Shown here: positions 6,868 through 14,438 of the stretch, piece by piece
Layout: every line of letters begins with the position of its first letter
Numbering within the stretch: position 1 is the first letter of the stretch
Assembly: GCA_958415665.1 (NCBI GenBank)
Contig: CATYZK010000040.1
Location: forward strand, 1 to 14,492
Length of the DNA stretch: 14,492 bases
Reading direction: 5' to 3'
Origin: an uncultured Collinsella sp.
GTDB taxonomy: Bacteria > Actinomycetota > Coriobacteriia > Coriobacteriales > Coriobacteriaceae
Notes under the pieces: generated by a model
Database searches by the model: none
The model's input: the letters and a program-made list of their open reading frames with translations, nothing else
Told to the model about the DNA's origin: nothing
Program-made: the position numbers and the translations under genes

Positions 6868-8574
6868 ATGTCGCAAAACGACCGAACTCAACTGATTCCC
6901 GATCCGCAGCAGCCGAGCAGGCACACCGGCGGCGTTCAGTCGCCGCGCCCCATCGCGCCGAGTCGCGGCCTGCAGCGAGGCGCAGCAAACGCCTCCCCGC
7001 GCACGAACCAGCAGCGCCAGGGAAGCGGCAACGCTCCCAAGCAGACTCCCACACATGCTCGAGGAGGCCGCGGCCCCGCAGGCAAGCTCGCTGACAACAA
7101 AAAGTCCGGTAAGAAGACGACACTATTTGTCGTCCTGGGCCTTATCGCCATCGTCTACATCGTGGGCATCGTGGCATTCTCGCAGGTCGCCTACCCCAAC
7201 ACCACCATCGCCGGCGTGGATGTCTCGTTCTCTAACGCCTCGTCTGCCGCCACCAAGGTTAACTCGGCATGGAAGCACTACAAGCTCACCGTCACGGGCT
7301 ATGACTTTAGCTGGACCTATCAGCCCGAGTCCGATGAGCCCATCGTCGACGGCGAAGCAGCCGCAAAAGAGATCATTAGCCACAACGGGTCCTTTATGTG
7401 GCCCGTCCGCCTCGTTGAGTCCTTGGGCGGAAAGACCAACACCACCGTCGCTTCCGACGAGGTCGACTTGGATCAGGATGTCGACCTTTCCATGCTCTCC
7501 GATGCCTTTGATCAAAAGCAGTTTGAGGAGGATCTGGGGGCCGCCATCGACGAGTTCAACGAGGGCCGCTCGGGCACCTTCGAGGCCGCCAGCTCCTATG
7601 ACGAGCAGGCCGGCAAGTTTACCGTCGAAAAGGCACGCTCAAATGAGAAACTCAACCGCGAGCATGTCATTAAGTTCGCCGAGCTCGAGCTTGCCTCGCT
7701 GGCCGAGACCGTAGATCTTTCCAAGCTCGGCAACGATGCCTATGAGCCGCTCAATGGAACGCTGACCGATGATCAGATTCAGGCTGCATGCGATGCCGCC
7801 AACAACTTCCTGGGCGTCAACGTGACCCTCAAGCTCAACGGCGAGGATGCCGGCAAGGTTGATGGCAGCTCCGTGTTGCAGTGGATCAGCTTTGCCGATC
7901 CCGCAAACCCCACGCTCGATACGTCGCAGATCAGCAGCTGGGCAGCCGAGCTCGCCAACGGCTTCAATACCGTGGGCTCCACTCGCTGGTGGACGCGCGC
8001 CGATGGCAAGCAGTGCGCCGTCGAAGGCGGCGACTTTGGTTGGTCCATCGACAGCAGCTCGCTCGCAAAGCAGGTCGAGGATGCCATTAACAACAAGCAG
8101 ACCGGCGAAATCGAGATCAAATACTCCCAGAAAGCCGACACCTTTACCGCAAAGGGAGAGCCCGACTGGAAGGCATACGTCGATGTCGATCTGTCCGAGC
8201 AGCACGCGCGCTACTACGACGAGAGCGGCAATATCGTGTGGGAGGCCAACTTTATCTCGGGAAAGCCGGGCGAGGACGCCACGCCCGAGGGCGTCTGGCA
8301 GATCAACAGCAACGACGGCGCCAGCAAACTCATCGGTGCCAAGGACCCCGAGACCGGCAAGCCCAAATACGAGAGCCCGGTAAGCTATTGGATGCCGTTT
8401 GAGGGAAACATGGTCGGCTTCCACGATGCAACGTGGCAAAACGACAAGAGCTTTGACGACCCCAACTCCTACAAGTGGTGCGGCAGCCACGGTTGCATCA
8501 ACCTGCGCCTGGCCGACGCCAAGACACTTCACGACTGCATCAAAGTTGGCCTGTGCGTGGTCGTGCACTCGTAG
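6868..8574 (+). CDS. Membrane-anchored L,D-transpeptidase (YkuD domain) with peptidoglycan-binding region
   Basis: L,D-transpeptidases make 3-3 cross-links in peptidoglycan or attach molecules to it, acting outside the membrane. The 568-residue protein has a cytoplasmic tail of about 80 residues rich in Gln, Pro, Arg and Ser, then one membrane segment at about 86-106 with no obvious signal-peptidase site. A long extracellular region follows (about 110-430) resembling the PG_binding_4 repeats of enterococcal/actinobacterial enzymes. The YkuD catalytic domain occupies about 434-568. Catalytic residues are visible: His519 (GFHDATW) and the SHGCINLR motif with Ser540, His541 and nucleophile Cys543. 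The start has AAGGA 10 nt upstream. It is expected to be insensitive to most penicillins but not carbapenems, a family property. The gene has its own spacing on both sides and no operon partner. Confidence 0.93.
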   Translation: MSQNDRTQLIPDPQQPSRHTGGVQSPRPIAPSRGLQRGAANASPRTNQQRQGSGNAPKQTPTHARGGRGPAGKLADNKKSGKKTTLFVVLGLIAIVYIVGIVAFSQVAYPNTTIAGVDVSFSNASSAATKVNSAWKHYKLTVTGYDFSWTYQPESDEPIVDGEAAAKEIISHNGSFMWPVRLVESLGGKTNTTVASDEVDLDQDVDLSMLSDAFDQKQFEEDLGAAIDEFNEGRSGTFEAASSYDEQAGKFTVEKARSNEKLNREHVIKFAELELASLAETVDLSKLGNDAYEPLNGTLTDDQIQAACDAANNFLGVNVTLKLNGEDAGKVDGSSVLQWISFADPANPTLDTSQISSWAAELANGFNTVGSTRWWTRADGKQCAVEGGDFGWSIDSSSLAKQVEDAINNKQTGEIEIKYSQKADTFTAKGEPDWKAYVDVDLSEQHARYYDESGNIVWEANFISGKPGEDATPEGVWQINSNDGASKLIGAKDPETGKPKYESPVSYWMPFEGNMVGFHDATWQNDKSFDDPNSYKWCGSHGCINLRLADAKTLHDCIKVGLCVVVHS

Positions 8575-8642
8575 TGCAACGCGCACATTCATACAACGTG
8601 GAACCGCTACGACCAATCTAACAGTTCCGAAAGAAACCGTCC

Positions 8643-8672
8643 TATGCGCCCGCCCCAGCCGGTGGGCGCATA
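8643..8672 (+). other. Hairpin between the L,D-transpeptidase and exporter genes
   Basis: A 12-bp stem with one G-T wobble (8643-8654 with 8661-8672) encloses the loop CCAGCC. It follows the transpeptidase stop codon by 68 nt and ends 34 nt before the adaptor start. Only scattered T residues follow (TACTTATC), so it is a weak terminator at best. It could be a leader or mRNA-stability hairpin for the exporter operon. Confidence 0.5.
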
Positions 8673-8706
8673 TACTTATCGAGGTTCTTTCTATAAAGGA
8701 GACGCT

Positions 8707-10131
8707 ATGCCGAATGTCCCCACGATCGCCCCGGGCCCGGATGATACCGAGCACACGCCCGAAGGTGTTACCGAAACGATTCCTCTGATTACTGACGTGC
8801 ATGCCGACAAGGAGAACGGACGCACGAACGATACGGTCGAGATTTCCGATGAAGAGGCATATGCCAAGCTCAAGGCAAAACGTGCCGAACGTCGACGCAA
8901 AAAGCTGATTCGACGCGGTATTGCCGCCGGCATCGTGGGCGCCATCGCGCTCATCGCCATTGTCGCAACCCTGGTTATCAATGCGCAGCCACAGGGCGCT
9001 AGCGGGCCTGTGACCGACATGGTGACCGAGGGCACGTTTAGCACAACGGTCGAGGCGAAAGGCCAGCTAAAACCCATTTCGTCCTCAGTGGTCTCCCCTT
9101 CTGTCGACGGCACGGTCGATTCGATCAACGTGCAGGCAGGCCAATCCGTCAACGAGGGCGACGTGCTTATGACCATTAAAAACGACGAGCTCGATCGCAA
9201 CGTTGCCGAGGCGCAGCGTGCAGTTGCAGCCGCTCAGGAGGACCTCGCCAACGCGCAGAAAGCCGCAGCTGCCGCGCAGGCCAACCCAACGACGGACGTC
9301 GATGGAGCTTCAGCAGCGGCTGGAATCTCCGCCGCATCAGCGGACACGAACGCCGTATCGGCCGCGCAGCGCAGCCTCGCATCGGCCCAGGCAAACCTCG
9401 ATCAGGCGAACGCCAAGGCCGCGAGCCGTACGGTCACGGCCCCGAGCTCGGGCAGCATCGTGGAGCTCAACGCCAAGGTGGGCGCCACGGTAACAGGCGG
9501 CATGATCATGGGCGAAAGCGATACGAGCGGCGGCAAGCAGTGCATGCAGATCGCCGACCTGTCCAAGATGAAGGTGACCGTGCAAGTGGGCGAAAAGGAC
9601 ATCGCCAAGATCGCCGTTGGACAGAGCGCCAACGTCACGTATCCCGCGTTTCCCGATATCGTGAGCCAGGGCACGGTCACGGCCATCGCCTCGGTGGCAA
9701 ACTCCGATTCTAACTATGGCGGCGGCAGCGTAACGTTCAATGTCGATATTTTGATCGAAGCACCTGATAGTCGCCTGAAGCCCGGCATGACCGCCGAGGT
9801 CTCGGTGGTGACCGAACAGCTCGAGGACGTAGTTATGGTGCCGACGATGGCCCTCATGACCGAGGATGGCGAGCACTTTTACGTCAACGTGGCAACCGAC
9901 GGCGAAGGCAAACAGACCCGACGCGTAAAGGTGACCGTCGTGACGCAGAATGACAACGAGGCCGTAGTCGGCAAAACGCAGGTCAAGCGAGACGACCAGG
10001 GCAACGAAATCAACGCGGGCGTACCCACAACCAAGCTGCGCGATGGCGACACCCTCGTCATGGACACGGGCTCGGGCATAACAGCCGACACCGGCGACTC
10101 CGGCAGTATGTCTGCCGACGAGGGCCTGTAA
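8707..10131 (+). CDS. HlyD/MacA-type periplasmic adaptor (membrane fusion) protein
   Basis: This is the adaptor of a MacAB-type ABC export system. The 474-residue protein starts with a charged cytoplasmic tail (about 1-70, ending in a Lys/Arg cluster), then one membrane segment at about 72-91. Outside the membrane come a biotinyl/lipoyl-like half (VVSPSVDGTVDSINVQAGQSV), an Ala/Gln-rich coiled-coil hairpin (two helices, about 160-240), the second lipoyl half (APSSGSIVELNAKVGATV) and a beta-barrel region. The C-terminal tail is Asp/Gly/Ser-rich. The frame extends upstream, but ATG 8707 has AAAGGAG 7 nt before it, so I used it. The stop codon overlaps the ATPase start by 1 nt. In a monoderm there is no outer-membrane channel; the adaptor probably guides the substrate or modulates the pump. 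The substrate is unknown. Confidence 0.9.
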   Translation: MPNVPTIAPGPDDTEHTPEGVTETIPLITDVHADKENGRTNDTVEISDEEAYAKLKAKRAERRRKKLIRRGIAAGIVGAIALIAIVATLVINAQPQGASGPVTDMVTEGTFSTTVEAKGQLKPISSSVVSPSVDGTVDSINVQAGQSVNEGDVLMTIKNDELDRNVAEAQRAVAAAQEDLANAQKAAAAAQANPTTDVDGASAAAGISAASADTNAVSAAQRSLASAQANLDQANAKAASRTVTAPSSGSIVELNAKVGATVTGGMIMGESDTSGGKQCMQIADLSKMKVTVQVGEKDIAKIAVGQSANVTYPAFPDIVSQGTVTAIASVANSDSNYGGGSVTFNVDILIEAPDSRLKPGMTAEVSVVTEQLEDVVMVPTMALMTEDGEHFYVNVATDGEGKQTRRVKVTVVTQNDNEAVVGKTQVKRDDQGNEINAGVPTTKLRDGDTLVMDTGSGITADTGDSGSMSADEGL

Positions 10132-10904
10132 TGCGCCCCGTCATCGACATCCGCAACGTGCACCGCATCTTTGAGAGCGAAGCCGGCTGCGCCCATATTC
10201 TGCACAACGTGAGCCTGGCGGTAAACCCCGGCGAATTCGTGGCCATTACCGGCCCCTCGGGCTCGGGCAAGTCGACGCTCATGAACATCCTAGGCTGCCT
10301 GGACAAGCCGACGGCGGGCGACTATTACCTGCAGGGACTCAACGTAGCCGAGCTGGACGATGATGAGCTCACCGAAGTCCGCGCCCTGAGCATCGGCTTT
10401 GTCTTTCAGAGCTTCAACCTGCTGCCGCGCCTCTCGGTCATCGAAAACGTGATGCTGCCGTTGTCGTACACCAATGTGCCGCGTAGCCAACGCGAGATGC
10501 GCGCCGTCCACGCGTTGCAAGCCGTCACGCTGCCGGTCGACCACTGGGATCACCGTATCTCCGAGCTTTCGGGCGGACAGATGCAGAGGGTTGCCATCGC
10601 GCGCGCCCTCGTCAACGATCCGCCCATCATTCTGGCAGACGAACCGACTGGAAATCTGGACTCTGCCACCGGAGCGCTCGTGATGGAAACATTCCACAGG
10701 CTACAGGAGCGCGGCAAGACCATCGTGCTCATCACACACGACCCCGGCATCGCTGCCGAGGCCGACCGTGCCGTGACCATCCGCGACGGCCGAATCCACG
10801 AGGGCGCATACATCGCACATGCACCGCAGACCCTGCGTGGAGCCGTCGAGAGCCTGCCCACGATTTCCGCATCCGCCAACCCCACGAAAGGAGTGAAGGC
10901 ATGA
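10131..10904 (+). CDS. MacB-type ABC transporter ATP-binding protein
   Basis: This is the ATPase subunit that drives the neighbouring permease, at the cytoplasmic face of the membrane. The 257 residues hold every ABC motif. Walker A is GPSGSGKST at 41-49 and the Q-loop Gln is at 93. The signature LSGGQMQR is at 146-153, Walker B ends in Asp170-Glu171 (ILADEPTGNLD), and the switch His is at 203. The GNLD after Walker B and the overall length fit the LolD/MacB class. A C-terminal extension of about 35 residues follows the core. The start overlaps the adaptor stop codon (TAATG) and its end overlaps the permease start by 4 nt (ATGA), so the three proteins are likely translationally coupled. Confidence 0.95.
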   Translation: MRPVIDIRNVHRIFESEAGCAHILHNVSLAVNPGEFVAITGPSGSGKSTLMNILGCLDKPTAGDYYLQGLNVAELDDDELTEVRALSIGFVFQSFNLLPRLSVIENVMLPLSYTNVPRSQREMRAVHALQAVTLPVDHWDHRISELSGGQMQRVAIARALVNDPPIILADEPTGNLDSATGALVMETFHRLQERGKTIVLITHDPGIAAEADRAVTIRDGRIHEGAYIAHAPQTLRGAVESLPTISASANPTKGVKA

Positions 10905-12115
10905 GTACGCGCGATCTTGTTCAAGAAGCCCTTCACTCGCTCGAGGCCAACAAGGGGCGCAGCCTGCTCACCATCCTGGGCATTGTTATCGGTATCGCCT
11001 CCGTCATCGCTATGACCTCACTTATCGGCGGTATCCAAAACAGCCTAGTCAACAGCCTGGGCCTCAATGCCGCACGTATGGTGCAGATTTATTCGTCACA
11101 GGGGCTCACCGAGTCGGACGTCGAGAAGCTCCGCAAGATGGTGCCGCAGATTGAGCAGATCGGCATCGTGGACAGCGCCTATACCGAGTACAAGGCCGGT
11201 GACAAAAGCTATACCGTCATGGCGCAGGGTGTCGATAGCGATATGCTCGATGCCGTAGGCGCCAGCAAGCTTGTCGCGGGGCGCACCTATACCGACGCCG
11301 AGTCTCAATCAGGCGCGCGCGTGGCACTCATCAGCCGCGGCGGCGCCGACCAGCTTTACGGCAACGAACAGGACGCGCTCGGCAAGACCATCAAGGTGTC
11401 GAACGGCGAGGTGCAGATTGTCGGCGTCATCGACGGCGGCAGCGATTCCATGGGTTCGCTCACGCTGTACATGCCGCGCGAGACTATCTCGGGCCTCTTT
11501 GGCGACGAGAACCCCTCGTTTCCCAGCGTGACGGCGCTCGCCGTCGAGGGTACGGACATGGACGAACTGTGCAAGACGATCGAATCCAAAGTGCGCGCGA
11601 TGAAGGGCATCTCGGAGGACGACGAGTACGACAGCGTATCGGCAACCTCCATGAAAAGCGCCATCGATGCCCTCAATTCCTTTATGGGCGCGTTCTCGCT
11701 CATCATGGGCGCCGTCGCCAGCATTTCGCTGCTCGTAGGGGGTATCGGCATTATGAACATGATGCTCACCAACGTGACCGAACGCATCCGCGAGATCGGC
11801 ATTCGCCGCGCGCTGGGCGCAAGCCGTAGCGATATCACCGCGCAGTTTTTGGCCGAGTCCTCGGCGCTGTGCGTCACCGGTGGCCTGCTGGGTGTCCTGA
11901 TTGGCTATCTGCTGGCCTGGGGCCTCGCAATGTTTGCCGCAGGATCAGGGGTTCTCAGCGAGCTCGGTGCCAGTGGGCAAATCACACCGAGCTTTTCAAT
12001 CGCCACAGTGCTGCTGGCCTTCGCCGTCTCCGTCGGCATCGGCGTGCTCTTTGGCTTCTACCCCGCTCGCCGCGCGGCAAAGCTCGACCCGGTGGAGTGC
12101 CTACGCTACCAGTAG
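10901..12115 (+). CDS. MacB/FtsX-family ABC transporter permease
   Basis: This is the membrane subunit of the three-gene exporter. The 404 residues show the MacB layout. One N-terminal membrane helix lies at about 22-42 (typical NKGRSLLTILGIVIGIASVI). A long extracellular MacB_PCD domain spans about 45-270, followed by three C-terminal FtsX helices (about 270-295, 325-350, 370-392). Between the second and third helices the conserved loop TERIREIGIRRALGAS is present. The ATG is preceded by AAAGGAG and overlaps the ATPase stop codon. Proteins of this architecture work as mechanotransmitters for peptides, lipoproteins or drugs rather than as classical pores; which substrate applies here cannot be told. 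Confidence 0.94.
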   Translation: MSTRDLVQEALHSLEANKGRSLLTILGIVIGIASVIAMTSLIGGIQNSLVNSLGLNAARMVQIYSSQGLTESDVEKLRKMVPQIEQIGIVDSAYTEYKAGDKSYTVMAQGVDSDMLDAVGASKLVAGRTYTDAESQSGARVALISRGGADQLYGNEQDALGKTIKVSNGEVQIVGVIDGGSDSMGSLTLYMPRETISGLFGDENPSFPSVTALAVEGTDMDELCKTIESKVRAMKGISEDDEYDSVSATSMKSAIDALNSFMGAFSLIMGAVASISLLVGGIGIMNMMLTNVTERIREIGIRRALGASRSDITAQFLAESSALCVTGGLLGVLIGYLLAWGLAMFAAGSGVLSELGASGQITPSFSIATVLLAFAVSVGIGVLFGFYPARRAAKLDPVECLRYQ

Positions 12116-12135
12116 GGCTTTCACTATCTGCAATG

Positions 12136-12243
12136 TGGTGGGACAAAATTATCAGTAGTGTTTGTCCCAGGTGTGATAGCGGCATCGAGCTCGTTTACGT
12201 CATCGACCCTGGGACAAACACTACTGATAATTTTGTCCCACCA
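12136..12243. repeat. Repeat with two 36-nt perfect inverted arms, each itself a hairpin
   Basis: Arms 12136-12171 and 12208-12243 are exact reverse complements over 36 nt, with a 36-nt spacer. Each arm also folds on itself: TGGGACAAA (12139-12147) pairs with TTTGTCCCA (12161-12169) around a 13-nt loop. It lies exactly between the convergent permease and TetR genes (20 nt and 9 nt away). No poly-T follows either side, so it is not a canonical terminator. The double-hairpin arrangement recalls BIME-type pairs of REP sequences. The perfect arms imply recent origin or strong conservation. Confidence 0.88.
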
Positions 12244-12252
12244 ACCCCCTCG

Positions 12253-12864
12253 TTATCCGAGCTTGGACTCCAGGCTCAAAAGACCGTTGAGCGTCAGATT
12301 ATTAGCAACCTCCGAGACACGCTCGATAGGAACCGAGCCATCGGACAATGCCCACGTGCGATAGATGCCGATGATACCCGACAACAAAAACGCCAGATAG
12401 TAGTCGAACATCTCGTCCTTGAGACCTTGGGGCAGCAGATCGCGCTCGGCAATCTCGTGTTCGAGCGGCGCACGAAGACGAGCCATAAAATCATCGAGCG
12501 GAATGTTCTCGATCAGCTGACGATTGAGCACCAGGTTGTTGCACAGTGCCTCGTTAACGGTTTTAAAGAAGGTCGCCGCCGCGCCTAGGGCGCGCTCGTT
12601 GGTGTCGCCGTCCATGGAGGCAAGCGTTTTCTCGACCGAGTCGACAATCATCTCCACCACATCGACGGCAATGGCATCGAGCAAGCCATCAACCGTACCA
12701 AAGTGAACGTAAAAGGTCTTGCGGTCGACATTGGCCTCGCGCGCGATGGCACTCACCGTAATGTCTGCCAGCGGCTTTTCCATGAGCAGGCGCTCGAAAG
12801 CGGAAAGGATGGCATTGCGGCTGCGAACGATGCGGCGATCAAGACGCGGTTTGCTGGTGTCCAT
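12253..12864 (-). CDS. TetR/AcrR-family transcriptional regulator
   Basis: This 203-residue protein has the standard TetR size. A basic N-terminus (KPRLDRRIVRSRN) leads into the helix-turn-helix at about 33-56 (ITVSAIAREANVDRKTFYVHF, with the FYxHF ending typical of the family). An alpha-helical ligand and dimer domain without recognisable specificity follows. I chose ATG 12864 because GAAGGGA lies 7 nt upstream. The in-frame ATG at 12891 adds nine residues but has no ribosome site. It is convergent with the exporter operon, so a shared promoter is excluded, though control in trans is possible. The inverted repeat at 12908-12931 upstream is a candidate autoregulatory operator. The ligand is unknown. 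Confidence 0.92.
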   Translation of the reverse strand: MDTSKPRLDRRIVRSRNAILSAFERLLMEKPLADITVSAIAREANVDRKTFYVHFGTVDGLLDAIAVDVVEMIVDSVEKTLASMDGDTNERALGAAATFFKTVNEALCNNLVLNRQLIENIPLDDFMARLRAPLEHEIAERDLLPQGLKDEMFDYYLAFLLSGIIGIYRTWALSDGSVPIERVSEVANNLTLNGLLSLESKLG

Positions 12865-12907
12865 GGACGTGTCCCTTCGATATGCGGGCATTCATCAACA
12901 GATGAGA

Positions 12908-12931
12908 GATAATCTACGTAAGAGGATTATC
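12908..12931. promoter_or_regulatory. Candidate operator upstream of the TetR regulator
   Basis: GATAATC (12908-12914) and GATTATC (12925-12931) form a perfect 7-bp inverted repeat with a 10-nt spacer. It lies 44 nt before the regulator start, in the likely promoter position. TetR-type dimers usually bind such dyads next to their own gene. No -35/-10 pair stands out with confidence, although GATAAT on the minus strand within the repeat could serve as a -10. Confidence 0.45.
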
Positions 12932-12980
12932 CCCCATACAGCACAAATATGCCCCGCATCATGAAGAACGCACGACTGCC

Positions 12981-14288
12981 CTACTGGGACTTAGGGTGTT
13001 TCTTCTTATTGAGTGCCGACGGAGACACGCGGATACCGTCGCCTGTCTGTCGCACATAGGCTTTATGAGCCGGCTTAGCGGTCCCAGAAGCCTTCTGAGC
13101 GTGCTTCTTGGGATCAACGGTAACAGCATTCGTGAGGTGCGGCTTAGTGGGCGCAGAGGGCGTCTGAGGCGTGCGGCCGAGCCTGCGCATCACGCGATCC
13201 CAGCGCGCATGGATGCTCTCGTTGTGGGCGCTCTTAAGGCCCAGCAGGGGCGCAGCCAAAATGGTCGGCGCGATAAACGTAATGAGGCGCCACAGCAGAT
13301 AGCCGGCAGTCGAAGCAGACCCAAAGAAATGACCCAAGAACAATGCAAAGCCGCCCTCAGCGCCACCAGTTCCACCGGGCAAGGGGACCGCGGAGCTCAG
13401 CAGCTGGACAAAGGCGCTCGCGGCCATGACCGAGAAAAAGTCGACCTCGTGGTGGCCAAAGGCAAGCATCAGGAAATACGGCACCAGATAGAAAAACGCG
13501 AGCTGCAGCATGGTGATAAACACGGTGAGCAGCATGGAAGAAAAATGTCCGGCCGAAAGCTTGAACTTCTCGGAGAAGGAGTAGATCTCGCCATCGACAA
13601 ACGAGCGCCATCCCTCGATCTTAGTGGCCGAGACACCTATGCGCTCGAGCCAATTGATGATGCAATGGGCGACGCGCGTGACGGTCTTAGGCATGAGCGC
13701 GACGGCGAAAATGCCGAGCAGGATGCAGCAGTGACCGCCAAAACTAAAGACGCACAGCAGCGTCATGTCGCCATAGCGCTCGGCAAAAAACGGCATGCGA
13801 GCAAGCAATAGGATTGCGCCCCAGGCAACGAGGCCAAACTGATACACGATAAATCGAGTGAACTGCGTGGCACCCGCTTCGCCCACGTTTTGGCCCGCTT
13901 TGGTCAGACGGTAGATCTGGGCAGGCGTAGAGCCCATCATCATGGGCGTCAGGTTGCCAAAGAAGATGCCGCTCGCCTCGACCGAGATCAGGTCGCGGAT
14001 GCCGACGGGTGAATTGGGGTCGAGCCAGACGGCGATCGCATAGGCCACAATGCCAAAGAACAGATACATGAACATGCAAAGACACGCGACAACGAGCCAG
14101 GGCGCCTGGACGCTCGACATAGCAGCCCAGAACTGTCCCATCTGCCCGGTTACCACCAGATAGACGATATAACCCACCAGCACAACGCCGATAAAGATTG
14201 CGCCGCGGCGTGCGCTCTTATTGTCATCGCCGCCCGAGGCCTCAACCTCGACCTGGGGCTTGGACGTATGCTGAGAGGACTCCGTCAT
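12981..14288 (-). CDS. Lysylphosphatidylglycerol synthase transmembrane / UPF0104 flippase-like membrane protein
   Basis: This is an integral membrane protein of the family that forms the N-terminal flippase part of MprF and the stand-alone YbhN/AglD-like proteins. The 435 residues start with a hydrophilic, acidic/Ser-rich tail of about 25. About eight hydrophobic segments follow, including IFIGVVLVGYIVYLVV, the NLTPMMMGSTPAQIYRL block, and SSAVPLPGGTGGAEGGFALF, whose PGG-G-GE pattern is characteristic. The last 75 or so residues are a soluble, strongly basic tail ending KKKHPKSQ. The C-terminal synthase domain of MprF is absent, so lysine addition is not expected; lipid or glycolipid flipping is inferred. 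I used ATG 14288 because AGAAGGAG lies directly before it; the frame runs open to 14354. The next gene downstream, tetR, is 116 nt away, so co-transcription is possible. Confidence 0.88.
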   Translation of the reverse strand: MTESSQHTSKPQVEVEASGGDDNKSARRGAIFIGVVLVGYIVYLVVTGQMGQFWAAMSSVQAPWLVVACLCMFMYLFFGIVAYAIAVWLDPNSPVGIRDLISVEASGIFFGNLTPMMMGSTPAQIYRLTKAGQNVGEAGATQFTRFIVYQFGLVAWGAILLLARMPFFAERYGDMTLLCVFSFGGHCCILLGIFAVALMPKTVTRVAHCIINWLERIGVSATKIEGWRSFVDGEIYSFSEKFKLSAGHFSSMLLTVFITMLQLAFFYLVPYFLMLAFGHHEVDFFSVMAASAFVQLLSSAVPLPGGTGGAEGGFALFLGHFFGSASTAGYLLWRLITFIAPTILAAPLLGLKSAHNESIHARWDRVMRRLGRTPQTPSAPTKPHLTNAVTVDPKKHAQKASGTAKPAHKAYVRQTGDGIRVSPSALNKKKHPKSQ

Positions 14289-14321
14289 GAGACTCCTTCT
14301 AACAGTCAAAATATCTTGGTT

Positions 14322-14349
14322 ATTGTACCCGTAAGGGCCATAAGCAGAA
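14322..14349 (-). promoter_or_regulatory. Candidate promoter of the UPF0104 gene
   Basis: On the minus strand TACAAT (14322-14327) is a good -10. TTCTGC (14344-14349) 16 nt upstream is a modest -35. The predicted start near 14315 gives a leader of about 27 nt that contains the ribosome site. The location just after the tRNA terminator makes an independent promoter plausible. Confidence 0.45.
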
Positions 14350-14390
14350 CGCAAAGCTCTTGTTCAAACGGGAATGACAGACAGTTGTTT

Positions 14391-14428
14391 GATAATAAAA
14401 AACCCGGCCTTCCATGGAAAGACCGGGT
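14391..14428 (-). terminator. Intrinsic terminator of the tRNA-Glu gene
   Basis: On the minus strand a 12-bp stem (14402-14428, two G-T wobbles, 3-nt loop) beginning ACCCGGTC and ending GGCCGGGT is followed by TTTTTTATTATC. It starts 11 nt after the tRNA 3' end and separates the tRNA unit from the UPF0104 gene. Confidence 0.9.
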
Positions 14429-14438
14429 ATCAGATGCG

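Noticed and set aside
8680..8700. Promoter with TATAAA immediately before the adaptor gene
   Set aside because: The hexamer overlaps the AAAGGAG ribosome site, so a start just downstream would remove the leader; it is better read as part of the ribosome site.
7639..8802. Minus-strand open frame of 387 codons opposite the L,D-transpeptidase gene
   Set aside because: The plus-strand protein has complete catalytic motifs; the minus frame crosses the intergenic hairpin and shows no recognisable domain.
12136..12243. Ordinary bidirectional intrinsic terminator
   Set aside because: There is no T-run after the stem in either direction and the arms are far longer than needed, though RNA ends here are still possible by another mechanism.
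12181..12588. Plus-strand open frame running from the permease end across the repeat and the TetR gene
   Set aside because: It runs through the double-hairpin repeat and opposite a clear TetR gene, and its translation has no family features.
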